The position numbers were made by a program, and so were the translations under genes. A stretch of DNA of 64,000 nucleotides from Nectonema munidae (Eukaryota > Nematomorpha > Nectonematoida > Nectonematidae), in contig JAUIRK010000141.1 in NCBI GenBank assembly GCA_030549495.1, positions 186,001-250,000 on the forward strand, written 5' to 3'. Below are positions 21,965 to 33,062 of this stretch, piece after piece (position 1 is the first letter of the stretch; each line of letters starts with the position of its first letter). The notes below the pieces were generated by a model that ran no database searches, was not told where the DNA came from, and was given only the letters and a program-made list of their open reading frames with translations.

Positions 21965-22438
21965 CAGGGGCGCACATAATAAAAGAAGGAATGCAGACAT
22001 TCGAATCAATCAAACATCATGCCAAGCTGCTCTGAAATTCCTATTGAACATATTTTACAGACGATGCGTCAGAGCTATATAATAATAATGCATTGCTTCA
22101 ATATGCACACAATAAGTAAGCAATGTTTATCACAGTGACTCCTCTTTGTAGTATTTTTGAGCAAACACATGTTGATGATTCATCTTCTGTCACAGTGATT
22201 CTATCTGTTTTTCTCTGGTAAAACTCAATCATTCACGCAAGCTCTCTTCTTTCATTCAAGCCCTCTTCTCTTCATAGGCGCCGACAGAAAAAATTTTAGG
22301 GAGGTGCAAAATTTTACAAAAAAAACTGATAAACTATTATATGATTAATATTTGAAAAAGAAAAAAACTCACGTTTTTATGGAGATTTGATTTATCTAAA
22401 AAGATATTGAAGTCTCCTTTTGTTGTTCCCGAACCTAT

Positions 22439-22800
22439 TTACAACTCTTTCCATGAACAGTTTTTTTCCTCATTAACATTTTTGCGTTGGACGCTCAGCA
22501 GGCAGAGACCAGAAACACGCTGGTCAGACATAGTTGATCTTAACCAAGTTTTCAATATTCTCAGCGTGCTAAACGATCTTTCGATAGTGCATGTCGTCAC
22601 AGGGAGAGTTAGTAGAATCAAAATGGCTTATCTAATAGCAGGATAAAATTCGGTGTGATTAAGCAATTCGATGAACTCTATTTTGCTTTCTTTATCTTTT
22701 GACACTAACCAAAAATCAAACCAACTCAATGATTCATTTTCTAAATTATCAATAGCATAAATGTTTTGACCTTTCGAGACTTTCTTAAAAAAATCTTTTC
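22439..22800 (-). pseudogene. ZMYM1-type hAT transposase C-terminus
   Basis: Upstream part: ENESLSWFDFWLVSKDKESK, then FIELLNHTEFYPAIR, a stop, then ILLTLPVTTCTIERSFSTLR and ILKTWLRSTMSDQRVSGLCL. This is the end of the ZMYM1/TTF-type hAT transposase with its dimerisation domain (LPVTTATCERSFSALRRLKTWLR-like). There is one in-frame stop just before the dimerisation domain. The N-terminal TTF finger and catalytic residues are missing. Confidence 0.85.
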
Positions 22801-23054
22801 GAGTGGGGCAAATTGTCTATGGGGCGAAATGTCTGTCGAGCGTTAGCTTAAATAATTTTTTAATTATAAGGGTTAAACGTTGGCTTTTGCTGCTTATAAA
22901 AACTTGAAAATATCAAATAAACTCTTCTTTATGCCTCCTATTATTTTGAAATTATTCTGAGAACAGACGATTCCATTTTAAAATAGTGAAAATTGCTTTA
23001 TTAATTTATTTTGTTTCCTTTCTCTCTTATGTTAATTATGTAGCAAATTTTTCA

Positions 23055-23225
23055 ATTTTGAGTAAAAGGTAAGGTCGGGTGTATTTTCATTGACAAGGCA
23101 CTGATGTACCATTTATGTCAAACTATGAACAAATTTGTATCGATAAGGTATCGAACCCAGAGGCTTCCGTGCTGAGTCCATTATCTCAACCAACCTGCCA
23201 TGCCACCCATAGAGTATGCTGTAGA
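23055..23225 (-). repeat. tRNA-derived SINE, copy 2 (inside the hAT)
   Basis: Read on the minus strand: GGTTGGTTGAGATAATGGAC (A-box region), then CTGGGTTCGATACC (B-box GGTTCGANNCC), then TTCATAGTTTGACATAAATG and GTCAATGAAA, the same body as the copy at 12.35 kb. It lies within the hAT element, so it was either captured earlier or inserted later. Confidence 0.75.
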
Positions 23226-23963
23226 GGATACATCAAATTAATTTTCAAAAAACTTTAGTTATGCTCTAAAATTGTTTAATTTTTGTTGAAGCTCTATAAC
23301 TTTTTTTCCTTAAAAGTTATTATAAAAGGAAATCATTGCAAAATGTTAAAAGTTATTTTACTTTTTGTAGCTTGTATCAATTTAGCTTTTAAACTTTTTT
23401 TCAATGATGCTGAGTAAAATGAAATAATGCGATTTTAATTTTTTGTTTGCACAATTATAACTTCATTTTATACCCTTGCCCCTGAACCAATCAAATTTTT
23501 TCATTTAAACATCGCAGGGTGTCTAGTAGACTCTTTGCCTTTAGACTACATTCATTCATATAAAACTATCCAACCTTCAGTTATTTGTTTTCTCTATGAA
23601 TCAAATATCCTTTCATCAATTCCTGTAATGTGCCTGGTAGACTACTTCATTTTTCAAATGAAAAGCCTATTCCACCCGCTAACAATTTTGGATTTTTTTT
23701 AAACTAGTATACATTTGATATGCAAATTTAATTAAAATATTTTCGCTGGAAGTATAGTATTTAAATTCACCAAATTTGTAAAAAAAAATATAAAGTAGTC
23801 TTATAAATTTAGGACTTTAGGTATGCACTGAATACACTCTATTTTAAAGGATTGCTTGAATATTTGGTCTCCCGTGGTATTTCCAGACCACAAATTTTGA
23901 AAATTGCAACAAAAAAATTTTGCCCCCTCAATAATTTTGAGGATGTGCGCCCCTGCCTTAAAT

Positions 23964-24042
23964 TTATATAAATTATCTGTTCCAATCCCTAAGTTATACG
24001 CTATAAATTACATGAAAGTGAAATTATGTGTACTAAGTTTTA
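23964..24042. other. short spacer between hAT and piggyBac
   Basis: It starts with the right CCTTAAAT duplication's neighbour sequence and holds no recognisable feature. Confidence 0.3.
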
Positions 24043-24326
24043 TTAACCCGTTTAATCCCAAAAACTTGTAGAAGTAAAATTATATGAAAAAATTGAAATT
24101 TTTCAATCTTATAATATTAAATTATTTTTTATTAATAAAAAAATGTTACTTATTATTTCTCGATGTCCAAAATTGGATCAATGGGAAGCACAAAAAAAAT
24201 TAAAGAAAAATTCACACTTTGAACAGGCTTTTGTCGTGTTTTTCTTGCAAAAAAACATCTTTGCTTTTGTTTAGTACAAATATAATAACCATACTCATCG
24301 CGCATGACTTCTTGGGGCAATCTTTT

Positions 24327-24560
24327 TTATGACAAGGTATCGAGAAAACATTTTTTGTTTTTTTTGAGCAAATACAAAGTGATTTCTTGTTTAAATGTCA
24401 ACAAATCTACATTTTTATCAAATACATTCTTCACTCTCCATGAATTCACAAGTAAAGTATCGATGATTTCAGTGAAAATTGGCCAATACCACTTTTTAGA
24501 CTTTATAGTACATCTATACTTTTTGACTAAAAAATTAGCCAAATCTGCACCTCCTCCCAT
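24327..24560 (-). pseudogene. piggyBac transposase C-terminal catalytic piece
   Basis: MGGGADLANFLVKKYRCTIK followed by SKKWYWPIFTEIIDTLLVNS matches the piggyBac signature MGGVD-x2-DQ-x4-Y-x5-KKWW-P-F-x8-N-A. It contains the third catalytic aspartate (in GGADL). The cysteine-rich C-terminal finger of typical piggyBac proteins is not seen after it. Confidence 0.85.
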
Positions 24561-24696
24561 TGTTTTATTATAAAAACAAAATATAAATGGCTGAGTAACA
24601 CTTATTTTTTTCTTTTTATGTTTCGATCATATTTGAACAGACTTCAACGGTAAAACCCCAGAAAAATTACTACCAATCCACACACTTAGTATCCAA

Positions 24697-24999
24697 TCAT
24701 CTCAAAAAAATAACTTCATCATCGGAAGCAAAGTCATACAACCCTCTAGTTTTTTCTCTCCATTTTTTAACATTTAGCAAAAGGCAATTTAAAATTCTAT
24801 TTTCTCTCAGTGTTCCACGAGGTCTAATTCTTTTTGTTTTTAATTCCTTGAGTTGAAAATACGATGTAAAAAATTTGTCAAAACAAACAGTGTGTTCTTT
24901 CAGTGAAGGTACATCTTTTAAAAGTTCCAAAACACCACCTAAACCCAGATCTTCTAGCTCTATCACCTTTGTCACCTGACTTTCCTCTATAAATATCAT
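24697..24999 (-). pseudogene. piggyBac transposase middle piece
   Basis: DLGLGGVLELLKDVPSLKEH, then CFDKFFTSYFQLKELKTKRI and RGTLRENRI match the DDE_Tnp_1_7 core: the second catalytic aspartate in the FDNFFTS-type motif, and the GT-x-R-x-NR segment. A frame break separates it from the next piece. Confidence 0.85.
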
Positions 25000-25098
25000 A
25001 CCGGAAGGTAAAGCCTTCCTTTGAAGACAAACACCAGGCTTTATAACCTTATAGGTTTACCATTTTTAAACATCTTTAGGGAGTTTCTACCATAGTAT

Positions 25099-25356
25099 TC
25101 ATTCTTTCACCAATGGATAAGTGCTGACTAAAAAACTCAATAGCGATGCTTTTTTATTGAAATATTCTATAAGAAATTTCACTTTGAAAAGTTTATCTTC
25201 GTTCAGATTCTTATAATCACAAAAATAAATAAAATATTTTACTTGTTGAAACCAGTTTTTACTCATGGCACCAGCTACTAAAGAACAATGCACATCTGGA
25301 GACTTTGGCCAGATCATTTTCTCTCTAGGACGATTGTTGTAACCAGACAAAAACAA
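25099..25356 (-). pseudogene. piggyBac transposase N-proximal core piece
   Basis: MFLSGYNNRPREKMIWPKSP and then KNWFQQVKYFIYFCDYKNLN match the stretch of piggyBac transposases before the first catalytic aspartate (M-x-Y-x2-LP-x3-MYW, then F-x2-I-x2-x-LHF). The first catalytic aspartate region lies in the gap between this frame and the middle piece. Confidence 0.8.
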
Positions 25357-25471
25357 AATGCCAAAAAAAATTTGTTTTCTTTCACGTTTGTTAAAAAATC
25401 CTCATAAAAAAACATTGTAAAAATTTCAAAAGAAGACAGATTGGAATTCGTTATGCGAGGAGTCTAAAGGC

Positions 25472-25843
25472 TCAGGAAAGTATTTTTCTGATGAGCCTTC
25501 CAGGTTTAAGTTTTTTTTCCATCGAACAAATTATTTTTCTTTTTTTTGTGGAATCATAATCTTTGCACTCAATTTCGAATTTACCGCAAAAATCTTTTAA
25601 AGTCTCATTAGACCACAGTTCTTCATCATCAAAGTCTTCTTCATCGGAGACCATGATTGAATCAGGGGGGGGCAAAATTACAATGCTTTGACTTTTTTCC
25701 AATAACTCTTTTGATTTTTCAAGAGATAAAACAACTTCATTCATTTTCCAAAAGGGAATAATGGAAGCGCAAAAACAAATAATGGAGGCAAAAAGTAGAA
25801 ACGCAAAAACAGACGCAAAATAGTAAAAACAAGAACTAAACAT
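25472..25843 (-). pseudogene. piggyBac acidic N-terminal region
   Basis: The downstream half of the frame contains an acidic stretch (VSDEEDFDDEELWSNETL), as is common at the N-terminus of piggyBac transposases. The hydrophobic opening of the frame is probably upstream read-through. Assignment is by position and acidity only. Confidence 0.5.
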
Positions 25844-26039
25844 AACGACTGGTCAAACCATTTGTAAAGAATAACGTTTTTGTCTTTTTTTTTAATTATT
25901 TTTATTATCCTTGACAGTTTTTAATAAAGGAGATCATTCACTTTTTTTTACTGTCAGCAATTATTAATTTTTTAATAATTCTTTCGTTCAAGATGTCGAG
26001 AAAGCTATTGAAGAATTGTCAAATAGTAAAGCCAAAGAT

Positions 26040-26734
26040 GCTTATGGTGTAAGCATATATCATATATAGCTTGTGACGCCATTTTTATCTCTGATACTCT
26101 GCAACTGCTTTAATCAATGCCTGGATACTTCAGTTTTTCCAGATGTTTTAAAAGTCAATAGGGTTGTACCTGTCCCTAAAAAAGACAAAGGTTTGAAGCT
26201 ATCTTCTTTTAGACCTATTTCAATTATTCCAACGATTGGAAAATTCGAAAAGATACTTTTTATTCAGATATCAAAATATTTGGAAGATAATAAAATGTTA
26301 GCAAACTGTCAGTTTGCTTTCCGTAAAGGTTTCTCTACAGAACTCCTACATTGCTGTTTTTTGATAAAATAGTTTCCTATTTAGAAAGAAAAATTGATGT
26401 TGGTGCAATATACTTGGATCTAAGCAAAGCGTTTGATAGTGTGTCACACAAAATCTTACTAAACAAGCTTATTCATTTTGGTCTCTGTAATTCATCAATT
26501 AAATTTTTTGCTTCATATCTAGCAAATCGCAAACAGTCTGTCAACTACCACAAGGCAAATTCTTCTTATCACAACATAACCAGAGGAGTGCCACAGGGAT
26601 CTATCTTAGGTATACTGCTTTTTATTCTATATATAAATGATTTTAGCAACAGCACTGACTTTTTTTATGTTTTAATATACGCAGATGATGTAACATTAAT
26701 TTTTCCATACTGCTCTGATAATTTTGAACTGTAA
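26040..26734 (+). pseudogene. LINE A reverse transcriptase domain
   Basis: Two overlapping frames. FRPISIIPTIGKFEKILF and NCQFAFRKGFSTELLH give motif 1. AIYLDLSKAFDSVSHKILL gives motif A (catalytic Asp), TRGVPQGSILGILLFILYIN motif B, and LIYADDVTLIF motif C (YADD). All catalytic residues are present; one frame change (about 26360) and a stop after 26734 break it. Confidence 0.9.
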
Positions 26735-27078
26735 AGAACGCTTATTCCAGTGTGTTAAATTGGTGTGAACGAAATTCGTTGCTATAAATCAGTCGAAAAC
26801 GAAATCAATGATTTTCTCGAAAAAAAAACATCGTGGAAACTTTTTTGTTTGACAATCTGAACTTGAAAATCTATTCTGAAGTGAATTTGCTTAGTTTAAT
26901 AATTGAAAATAATCTCAGTTTTAATTAGCACATTACTTATCTTTCTATAAAGCTCGCCAAAATAAATGGTATATTAGCTCATACCAGAAAGCTCTTTCCA
27001 ACTAAAGTTCGGATATTACTAAAAACTCTCTTTCTTCCTCATCTTTATTACAGCTTGATCAACTTTTAACACTGTAAT

Positions 27079-27522
27079 TTGCATCGCTTAATTATTTTGT
27101 ATAAAAAAGCTGTCAGAATTGTTACTCATTTAAAAAAAATGTCTCACACAACTGAAATCTTTGTCAAACTTGACTTGTTAAAGTTAGAAGACATTTATTC
27201 TCAAAAAATTGGAATATTTATCCTTTCCAATTTGAACTCTTCGCATAATGATTTTCAAAATATTATACTTTTCACTTCAAAACCTTCCTATTTTTTCAGT
27301 AATGTTATGAATCTAGATAAACCGCGTTTCAGACTTGAAACTTCTAAGCTTTCTATAAGATACAAAGCTGTTTGTTTTTACGAAAAATACAGAAGCTTCA
27401 TAGCACAAAGTTGCTCTTCAGTAAAGAAAATGAAACTCATCATGAAAGATTGGTTCATTTCTTCATATAAAGAAAAAACAACTTGTATTGTTGTTAATTG
27501 CTATATTTGTCAAAATAATTAG
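27079..27522 (+). pseudogene. LINE A ORF2 C-terminal region
   Basis: LIILYKKAVRIVTHLKKMSH and then IFVKLDLLKLEDIYSQKIGI match the connection region after the RT thumb in CR1/Jockey-type LINEs (Q-K-A-R-I-I, H-T-PLF-x4-L-x-I-x-D). It ends with a stop at 27522, probably the natural end of ORF2. Confidence 0.75.
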
Positions 27523-27585
27523 TTAATGATATTTCATGTACTCATTTCATCCTGATGCTCTATTTGCTTTTTAATCTCTTTGATG

Positions 27586-27640
27586 GTGTATTTTTCATGA
27601 AGCGGTTTTTATAAACCTTTGGAAATACATCCGCTTGCAT
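27586..27640 (+). repeat. LINE 3' untranslated hairpin, copy 1
   Basis: GTATTTTTCATGAAGCGGTT and then TTTATAAACCTTTGGAAATAC can fold into a stem capped by a GCGGTTTTTATAAACC loop region. The same arrangement occurs near 35.97-36.02 kb. LINE reverse transcriptases are known to recognise 3' stem-loops, so a conserved 3' hairpin could be the RT recognition site. Confidence 0.55.
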
Positions 27641-27789
27641 GTCTTCACTCAATTTTTAATATTGTTCTCCTAATATTATTCTCCATAACATTATTATAAC
27701 TTTTTTGCTAAAAATTTTTATTTTCTTTTGAATTACGCTACATATAAATCATGACTTGTAACGAATTTGTAAATAAAATAGCAAATTTT

Positions 27790-29330
27790 ATGCAGAAAAC
27801 TCATATCGAGGTGAAAATATTTTTCATTTTAGAGAAATGATACGACAACTAAATGATTATATATTTTAAAAAACGATCAAATTTTTATTATAAACTAGAC
27901 GGTCCCTGTGTTTGGTCTCTCGCGAAGCGATAATTTGCTTGTGATTTAAAAACTATTTCAGACAAGAACTCTCTCGTGATTGGAATTTTGAATGAATAAA
28001 ATATTAATTTTATATACGAACAATTACTAAAGATAAAAAGAAACTATGTCCTCAATTTTTTATAATGAGTCAATGTAGAGTCGGATCTAATATTTTTAAT
28101 TTTTTTCAATGGATTTTCGTGCATGTTTTCCATTTCTACCAAGTTTTCAATGATTAAAAAGTGGCCCTCTAAATCCCCCTAGATCAAACTCTGGCTAAAA
28201 AGTAAGAAATTAAAAAAAATATATTTATTAAATATTAATTCATCAATAAAAATCACAGTAGTAATAGATGTAAACATATTTTAGAAACCAAGATTTGTTA
28301 TTTATAGTAAAATTATCAAGCTTCGGAATTTCGGAAAAATGTGAGAATTTTGTACAAATATATCCATCGAAAAAGGAAGAGAGGAAAGACGGCTATTCTT
28401 AAAAATAATTTAATATTATATAAATTAAATAAACAAAATTAATTTTTGAATTTTTTGTGAAATAATGTAAGAGAAAAATATTTGAAAAAAATCCCGTCTC
28501 ATTATAGTGTGAACAAAAAATTATCGAAAATAAACTAAATATCCATGCATGAAAATACTTTTGGGTATCATATACATGAAATTATTTTTGACTAGATATA
28601 TTTGAAAAGTTTTCATTATTAATTTTATCAAAAGAATTTTAAAAGTTGGGGTTTTATTAATTGTTGAAAATTGTTATCAAGATTGTTTTTTAGTTTGGGC
28701 GAAAAATTAAATTTTTATGAAATGGTTTATATTTTTTAGAATTAAAATTTATTTTGTATGTGGATGCTAAATATAAGAGTTAATAGAATATTTTTTTTTT
28801 CGTAAATATTTAGATCTTGATTGTCACAACTTTGAAGAGAACGCAAAAATGAGAAATACTTTAATAATTATAGTAAAAATAAATGAATAAAAAATCAAAA
28901 AATTTATAAGCGATTTTTATATTTGAAGTGCTTAGTATTTTGCCACAAAAATAATAGTCTTCTATAGTTTTCAATAACGTTTTTATCGAGAAGTGACAAT
29001 TGCAAAGATATTGTGAAATTAAGAGCAAGAAATCTTTGATGCCAGATTGAATTCAAGCAGGCATCGAGCCAACCTTACTCTCATCCCTTACATTATAAAT
29101 TTAATTAAAAAGTACTTAACTAATTTGAAATAAACACACGATTTAAAAAAACATGTCGGATAAAATAAAAAAAACTATAAGCAAATGATTTTATCGAATT
29201 AAAATAAATTTATGATGAAACTTTTAGAAAATCTTATTTATTATTGTTTAAACATATTTCCAAAATTTTTTAAAGAAAACTATATTTCTCACGTAGTTGG
29301 TATAAAATATACTAATTGGCACACATTAAT
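27790..29330. other. A+T-rich DNA, no gene seen
   Basis: Long A/T-rich stretch with homopolymer runs. No frame, terminus or RNA gene could be supported. Confidence 0.4.
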
Positions 29331-29399
29331 TACTCCCTACCCTGAGTGTGCTCCTAATTGAATTCCTGGATGTGTTCGTTAGAAAAGTTTTCAGTTTAT

Positions 29400-29697
29400 G
29401 ACATTATACGAAGATATAATATGGGAGAATATTGAGAAGTCTATGAATTTTTTGATCGAAAATAATATCAAAATTGATGATTCAAAATTATTTGATTAAT
29501 TTTTGTCTTTAAAAAATATTTTAATGGAGATAAAAAGGTTCGAGTTTAAGCTGTTAACAACAAAGGATAAATGGACAAAGTTTTTAAAAAAATTTCGATT
29601 TGCAGAAAACTTTTCAGAAATAATGAAAATCACTCAATATGTTTTCGAAATTCAAACGCATTTTGCAAATATCGAGAAACTATATAGATATAGATAA
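29400..29697 (+). pseudogene. hAT transposase fragment (pre-dimerisation region)
   Basis: ENIEKSMNFLIENNIKIDDS, KLFD, a stop, then FLSLKNILMEIKRFEFKLL and KWTKFLKKF with ITQYVFEIQTHFANIEKLYR. This is the hAT pattern just before and into the dimerisation domain (KW-x2-FLKK, then I-x2-FVL-x-I-x3-NA-x-VER). One in-frame stop is visible at about 29497. Both flanks of the element are lost. Confidence 0.6.
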
Positions 29698-29866
29698 GCT
29701 ACTGTTTCTATTATCTTATTTTTGCTCATGATTACATACATATAGAAGCTTTGTTCATATCTTCACCGTGCTTTACTATTCGTTCTACAAGAGTTCATTT
29801 TTGAAGCAGGCTTTTTTTTCTCTTTATTGTTTTTGTTGGTCTTTACGTGTGTATAGTTTTTATTTA

Positions 29867-30307
29867 ATGGGTGATTCAGATATTCTTAAGGTAATTGAAG
29901 CTGCGAAATTAGGAGGTATAAATTCGCTTCTAAGTAGTGAGATTTCTAAGGCAAGCTTAGGTAATGCTCATATTTATTTAATTGAAAAACAATCCTCTAA
30001 ATCTATGCTTGAATTAAATAATAAACTAGATCTTATCGATTCCAAATTAACAGACTTAAAAAGCCAGTCTACTAAATCTGCCTCAGTAACAAAAGCTGAT
30101 TTATCTTACAGCCAATTAGCTCAAATTAATACTAAAACCAATAAAATTTATAATTGTAATCCTTCTCTTTCAGTTAAAATTCCTAAGTTTTTTGATAGCT
30201 CAAATGAAAATTTCTCTTCTTGTATTAATAATAAGCTTAAACCAGGGTATAATAAACTATGTTTAAAAACTGTAAAAAAAACTAATGATAATTCTCTAAT
30301 TCTTTAG
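29867..30307 (+). pseudogene. LINE B ORF1 N-terminal part
   Basis: The probable start is the Met at 29867 (MGDSDILKVIEAAKLGGINS); the upstream 33 residues of the open frame are hydrophobic read-through. Residues about 35-75 (SKSMLELNNKLDLIDSKLTD) look like a short coiled coil, usual in LINE ORF1 proteins. A stop at 30307 separates it from the zinc-knuckle part. Confidence 0.65.
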
Positions 30308-30325
30308 ACTTTTAACAATAATAAT

Positions 30326-30904
30326 TTGGTACATCTTAAATCAGTGCTTACCGTTAGCTATTTAAAGTTTGAAGATATAATACAGAAGTCTCCGTATTTT
30401 TGTGTAAGAAATATTAGTAATGAAATAAATTTTGACAAAGTAAAAGAGTTTATTTGTAGTCAGAATAATCTAAAATCCAGTGATGTTTTAAACATGTTTA
30501 AGTTACCAACCAAGTCTAAATCTCATTATAACATAGCCATTAAGTTTAGTAATGCATCAATTAAGTCATTATATCCTAATAAACACTTATATATTGGTTG
30601 TTATGCTTTTAATTTAGAACTTATTCGGTCATATGTTAAAATATGTTATAAATGTAACAAATTTGACCACTTTGCTTCTAACTGTAGGTCGAGCCAACCC
30701 GTTTGTAGATATTGTGGTCCTGCTCATTTGTCTATAGACTGTTCTCAAACGAATTCTGCATTCTGTTTCAGATGTTCAAATTATAAATTACCCCATTCTC
30801 ATAGGTGTAACTCAAAAAATTGCACATCTCTTAATTCAGAAATAGAAAAGCGTAATAAAATAAATGAATTAAACCTTAAGTTTATTTTAGATTCTAATGA
30901 ATAA
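30326..30904 (+). pseudogene. LINE B ORF1 zinc-knuckle part
   Basis: Contains CYKCNKFDHFASNC and CRYCGPAHLSIDC, both C-x2-C-x4-H-x4-C knuckles, and a third Cys-rich unit around CFRCSNYKLPHSHRC. The upstream part resembles the RNA-recognition-like region of Jockey-type ORF1 (PYFCVRNI, KFSNASIKS). It binds element RNA in active relatives. Confidence 0.85.
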
Positions 30905-31029
30905 CGACTTTTCTGATATTAGTAATGATTAGTCCAATGTTTTTTGCATGAATGGTAGTTTTTTAGATAGAAATAAGTGTCATTTTTAACGGTAGTTCTC
31001 TTCCGCAATTTTTTGATAATTTCATTATT

Positions 31030-31730
31030 ATGTGTTTAAATTCTCAATCTTTGAATGCTAAATTTGATAACCTCTCACAATTAATCTATGACATTAATAA
31101 GATTAACAAATACGATGTTTCGGTTATTTGCATTCAAGAAACATGGCTTGAAACATCAGTAAATTATTTTGACTTTGCTGATTATAAATTTATTTCACAG
31201 CCTTCAGCATTATCTTCACACTCGGGCCTAGGATTTTTTATTTTAAAATCTTTAAAATTTATAGATACGGGTCAGATGTTTTCATCTTCAGTCTTCAAAG
31301 TTTTTGCACTTGAACTTATTTAAAATAAGCAGAAAAATATTGTCATTCATAATTTTTATAGACCTCCAAACCTGTCAAAAAATGTATTTGAGATTTTTTT
31401 ATCAGAGTTTGATTCTTATTTAAATTCTCTAAGCAATAATTTTTGTCATCTTAGTTGGGGACTTCAATATCAATCTTTTAATGCATAAGACATCTGCTCA
31501 GGTTAGGTGTTTTGTTAATCTAATTTCTTCCCACTTTTTAAGGTTTACTATTTCCAAATGTACCAGACCGCAATCTTTAACACTAATAGACAACATTCTT
31601 GTAGATGATTCCATTCAGTATAATAGTTATATTATAAATTCCAATGTTTCCGATCACTTTCCTTTACTTCTTTCTTTTCCTTTAAGAGTCAGTTTTAATA
31701 TGCCCATAAAAACAAAATTTGACAAAGGGA
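31030..31730 (+). pseudogene. LINE B endonuclease domain
   Basis: CLNSQSLNAKFDNLSQLI opens the domain, followed by VICIQETWL (catalytic Glu). After a stop near 31321, IHNFYRPPNL continues; then, in another frame, VGDFNINLLMHK (D-x-N) and VSDHFPLLLSFPL (catalytic Asp-His pair). All key residues of the APE endonuclease can be seen, spread over frames. Confidence 0.85.
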
Positions 31731-32339
31731 AATTTTTAAATCTTCTCTCTTCCATTGACTTTTTTAATGTTTTCCAGCCCCTTTTTTATGATCCGGATTT
31801 ACTTTTTTCTAAATTTTCTATCTAATTTGATCTCGCAATGCTCATACACTCTTGTATTTCATAGAAATAAATATAAACATCCTTATAATCCATGGATAAC
31901 CCCAGGATTGCTAGTTTCTATGAAAATAAGAGATAGGCTTTTTAAAAAATATAAAATTCAACGTAATAATCTTGCGCTTCACCAACAGAAATAAAATAAA
32001 AATTCTTATTAAGATTTGTAAAAATAAATATTTTCGGAGTATTTTTCTTCTAATTCATCTAAATCGAAATTATGGAAAAGACTTAATTCTGTAATGTGTA
32101 AAAATAAGGCTGGTGAAATTAAAATAAGCGTTAATAATTCGACTCTAAACGATGAGGATGCGTCTAATGCTTCTATTAACCATTTTATTATTAACAATAA
32201 AGATTCGCACCCAATTGAAATAAATCACATTATAAATCAAACTAATTCTGGCTTTTCTTTTAAATAAATAGACTTATATGAGCTCATAGACATAGTAAAA
32301 AGTTAAAAAAATAGTGATGTCAAGGATTTTTTTGGAATC

Positions 32340-33060
32340 TCTATAAATTTGTTTAAGTTTGTATTTCCCCATATTTATGATTTACTCTTAATAGGTTTTA
32401 ATTCTTGTATTTCCATTTCCTGCTTTCCTAGTGCATTTAAAATAACGAAAATAATACCGATTTTTAAAAAAGGTAGTAAAACCTGTATTGAAAACTATAG
32501 ACCTATTTCGCTATTACCTGCAATAGCCAAAGTTTTCGAGAAAATTTTATATAAACAATTAAAGCATTACTTTGAAAACAACAAGCTATTTTACGAAAAA
32601 CAATTCGGTTTTCGCGAAAAGCACCCTATGGAACTTCTGCATTCTCTATTTATTAACAGCGTACATTTTAATTTAGATAAAAACGTACCTCTCTGCGCTC
32701 TCTTTTTAGATATCTCTAGAGCTTTCGACTCTATGGATCATGCACTTTTACTGCAAAAACTTAAATCTTATGGTATTTCTTTTTATGCTATAAATATGTT
32801 AAAAAATTACCTAATAAACAGACATTGCTGCGCTTTTGTTTATGAGAAATCTTCAAATTTTAATTTGCTAACTTGTGGTGTTCCACAAAGATCCATACTG
32901 GCTCCCTTGATGTTTTTAATCTTTATAAATGATCTACATAATGAATGTGATTTTACTGACCTTTTTTGTATGCTGACAACGTGTCTATTTTATTTTCTTT
33001 GAATGATCCTCTTTTAAAAACAAAATTTTCTAAACTATATGATTGTTTCACTACTAATTA
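32340..33060 (+). pseudogene. LINE B reverse transcriptase, N-terminal two thirds
   Basis: ENYRPISLLPAIAKVFEKIL, KQFGFREKHPMELLHS, ALFLDISRAFDSMDHALLLQ (motif A Asp) and CGVPQRSILAPLMFLIFIND (motif B) are readable to 33002. The YADD motif region reads as DLFCMLTTCL in this frame, so motif C is disrupted by a frame change at about 32965. The domain is then cut at about 33065 by the inserted retroelement. Confidence 0.9.
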
Positions 33061-33062
33061 TC

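Larger units (their letters stand above)
21965..23955 (-). mobile_element. ZMYM1-like hAT transposon with intact ends
   Basis: A 1,991-bp element. It starts CAGGGGCGCACATAATAAAA and ends GAGGATGTGCGCCCCTG, giving perfect 13-bp inverted ends (CAGGGGCGCACAT). It is flanked by identical CCTTAAAT duplications. The only transposase remnant is the C-terminal part (about 22800 to 22439, minus strand). The remainder between about 22800 and 23940 is unrelated A/T-rich DNA plus a SINE, so the copy cannot move itself. Exact duplications and ends imply a fairly young insertion. Confidence 0.9.
24043..25910 (-). mobile_element. piggyBac transposon, broken
   Basis: Minus-strand transposase pieces run from about 25843 down to 24327 and are followed at 24043 by a TTAACCCGTTTAATCCC terminus that includes the TTAA target. 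The opposite terminus near 25.9 kb is not recognisable; a 5'-truncated LINE begins about 60 bp further on. At least three frame interruptions separate the pieces. Confidence 0.8.
25980..27790 (+). mobile_element. CR1/Jockey-like LINE A, 5'-truncated
   Basis: It starts in the RT fingers (VEKAIEELSNSKAKDAYG from about 25992). Domains then run through RT and thumb to a connection region and a 3' untranslated part ending about 27780 with AATAAAATA. There is no ORF1 or endonuclease, so this is a typical 5'-truncated copy. The 3' untranslated part contains a hairpin also found in the LINE tail near 36.0 kb. Confidence 0.8.
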
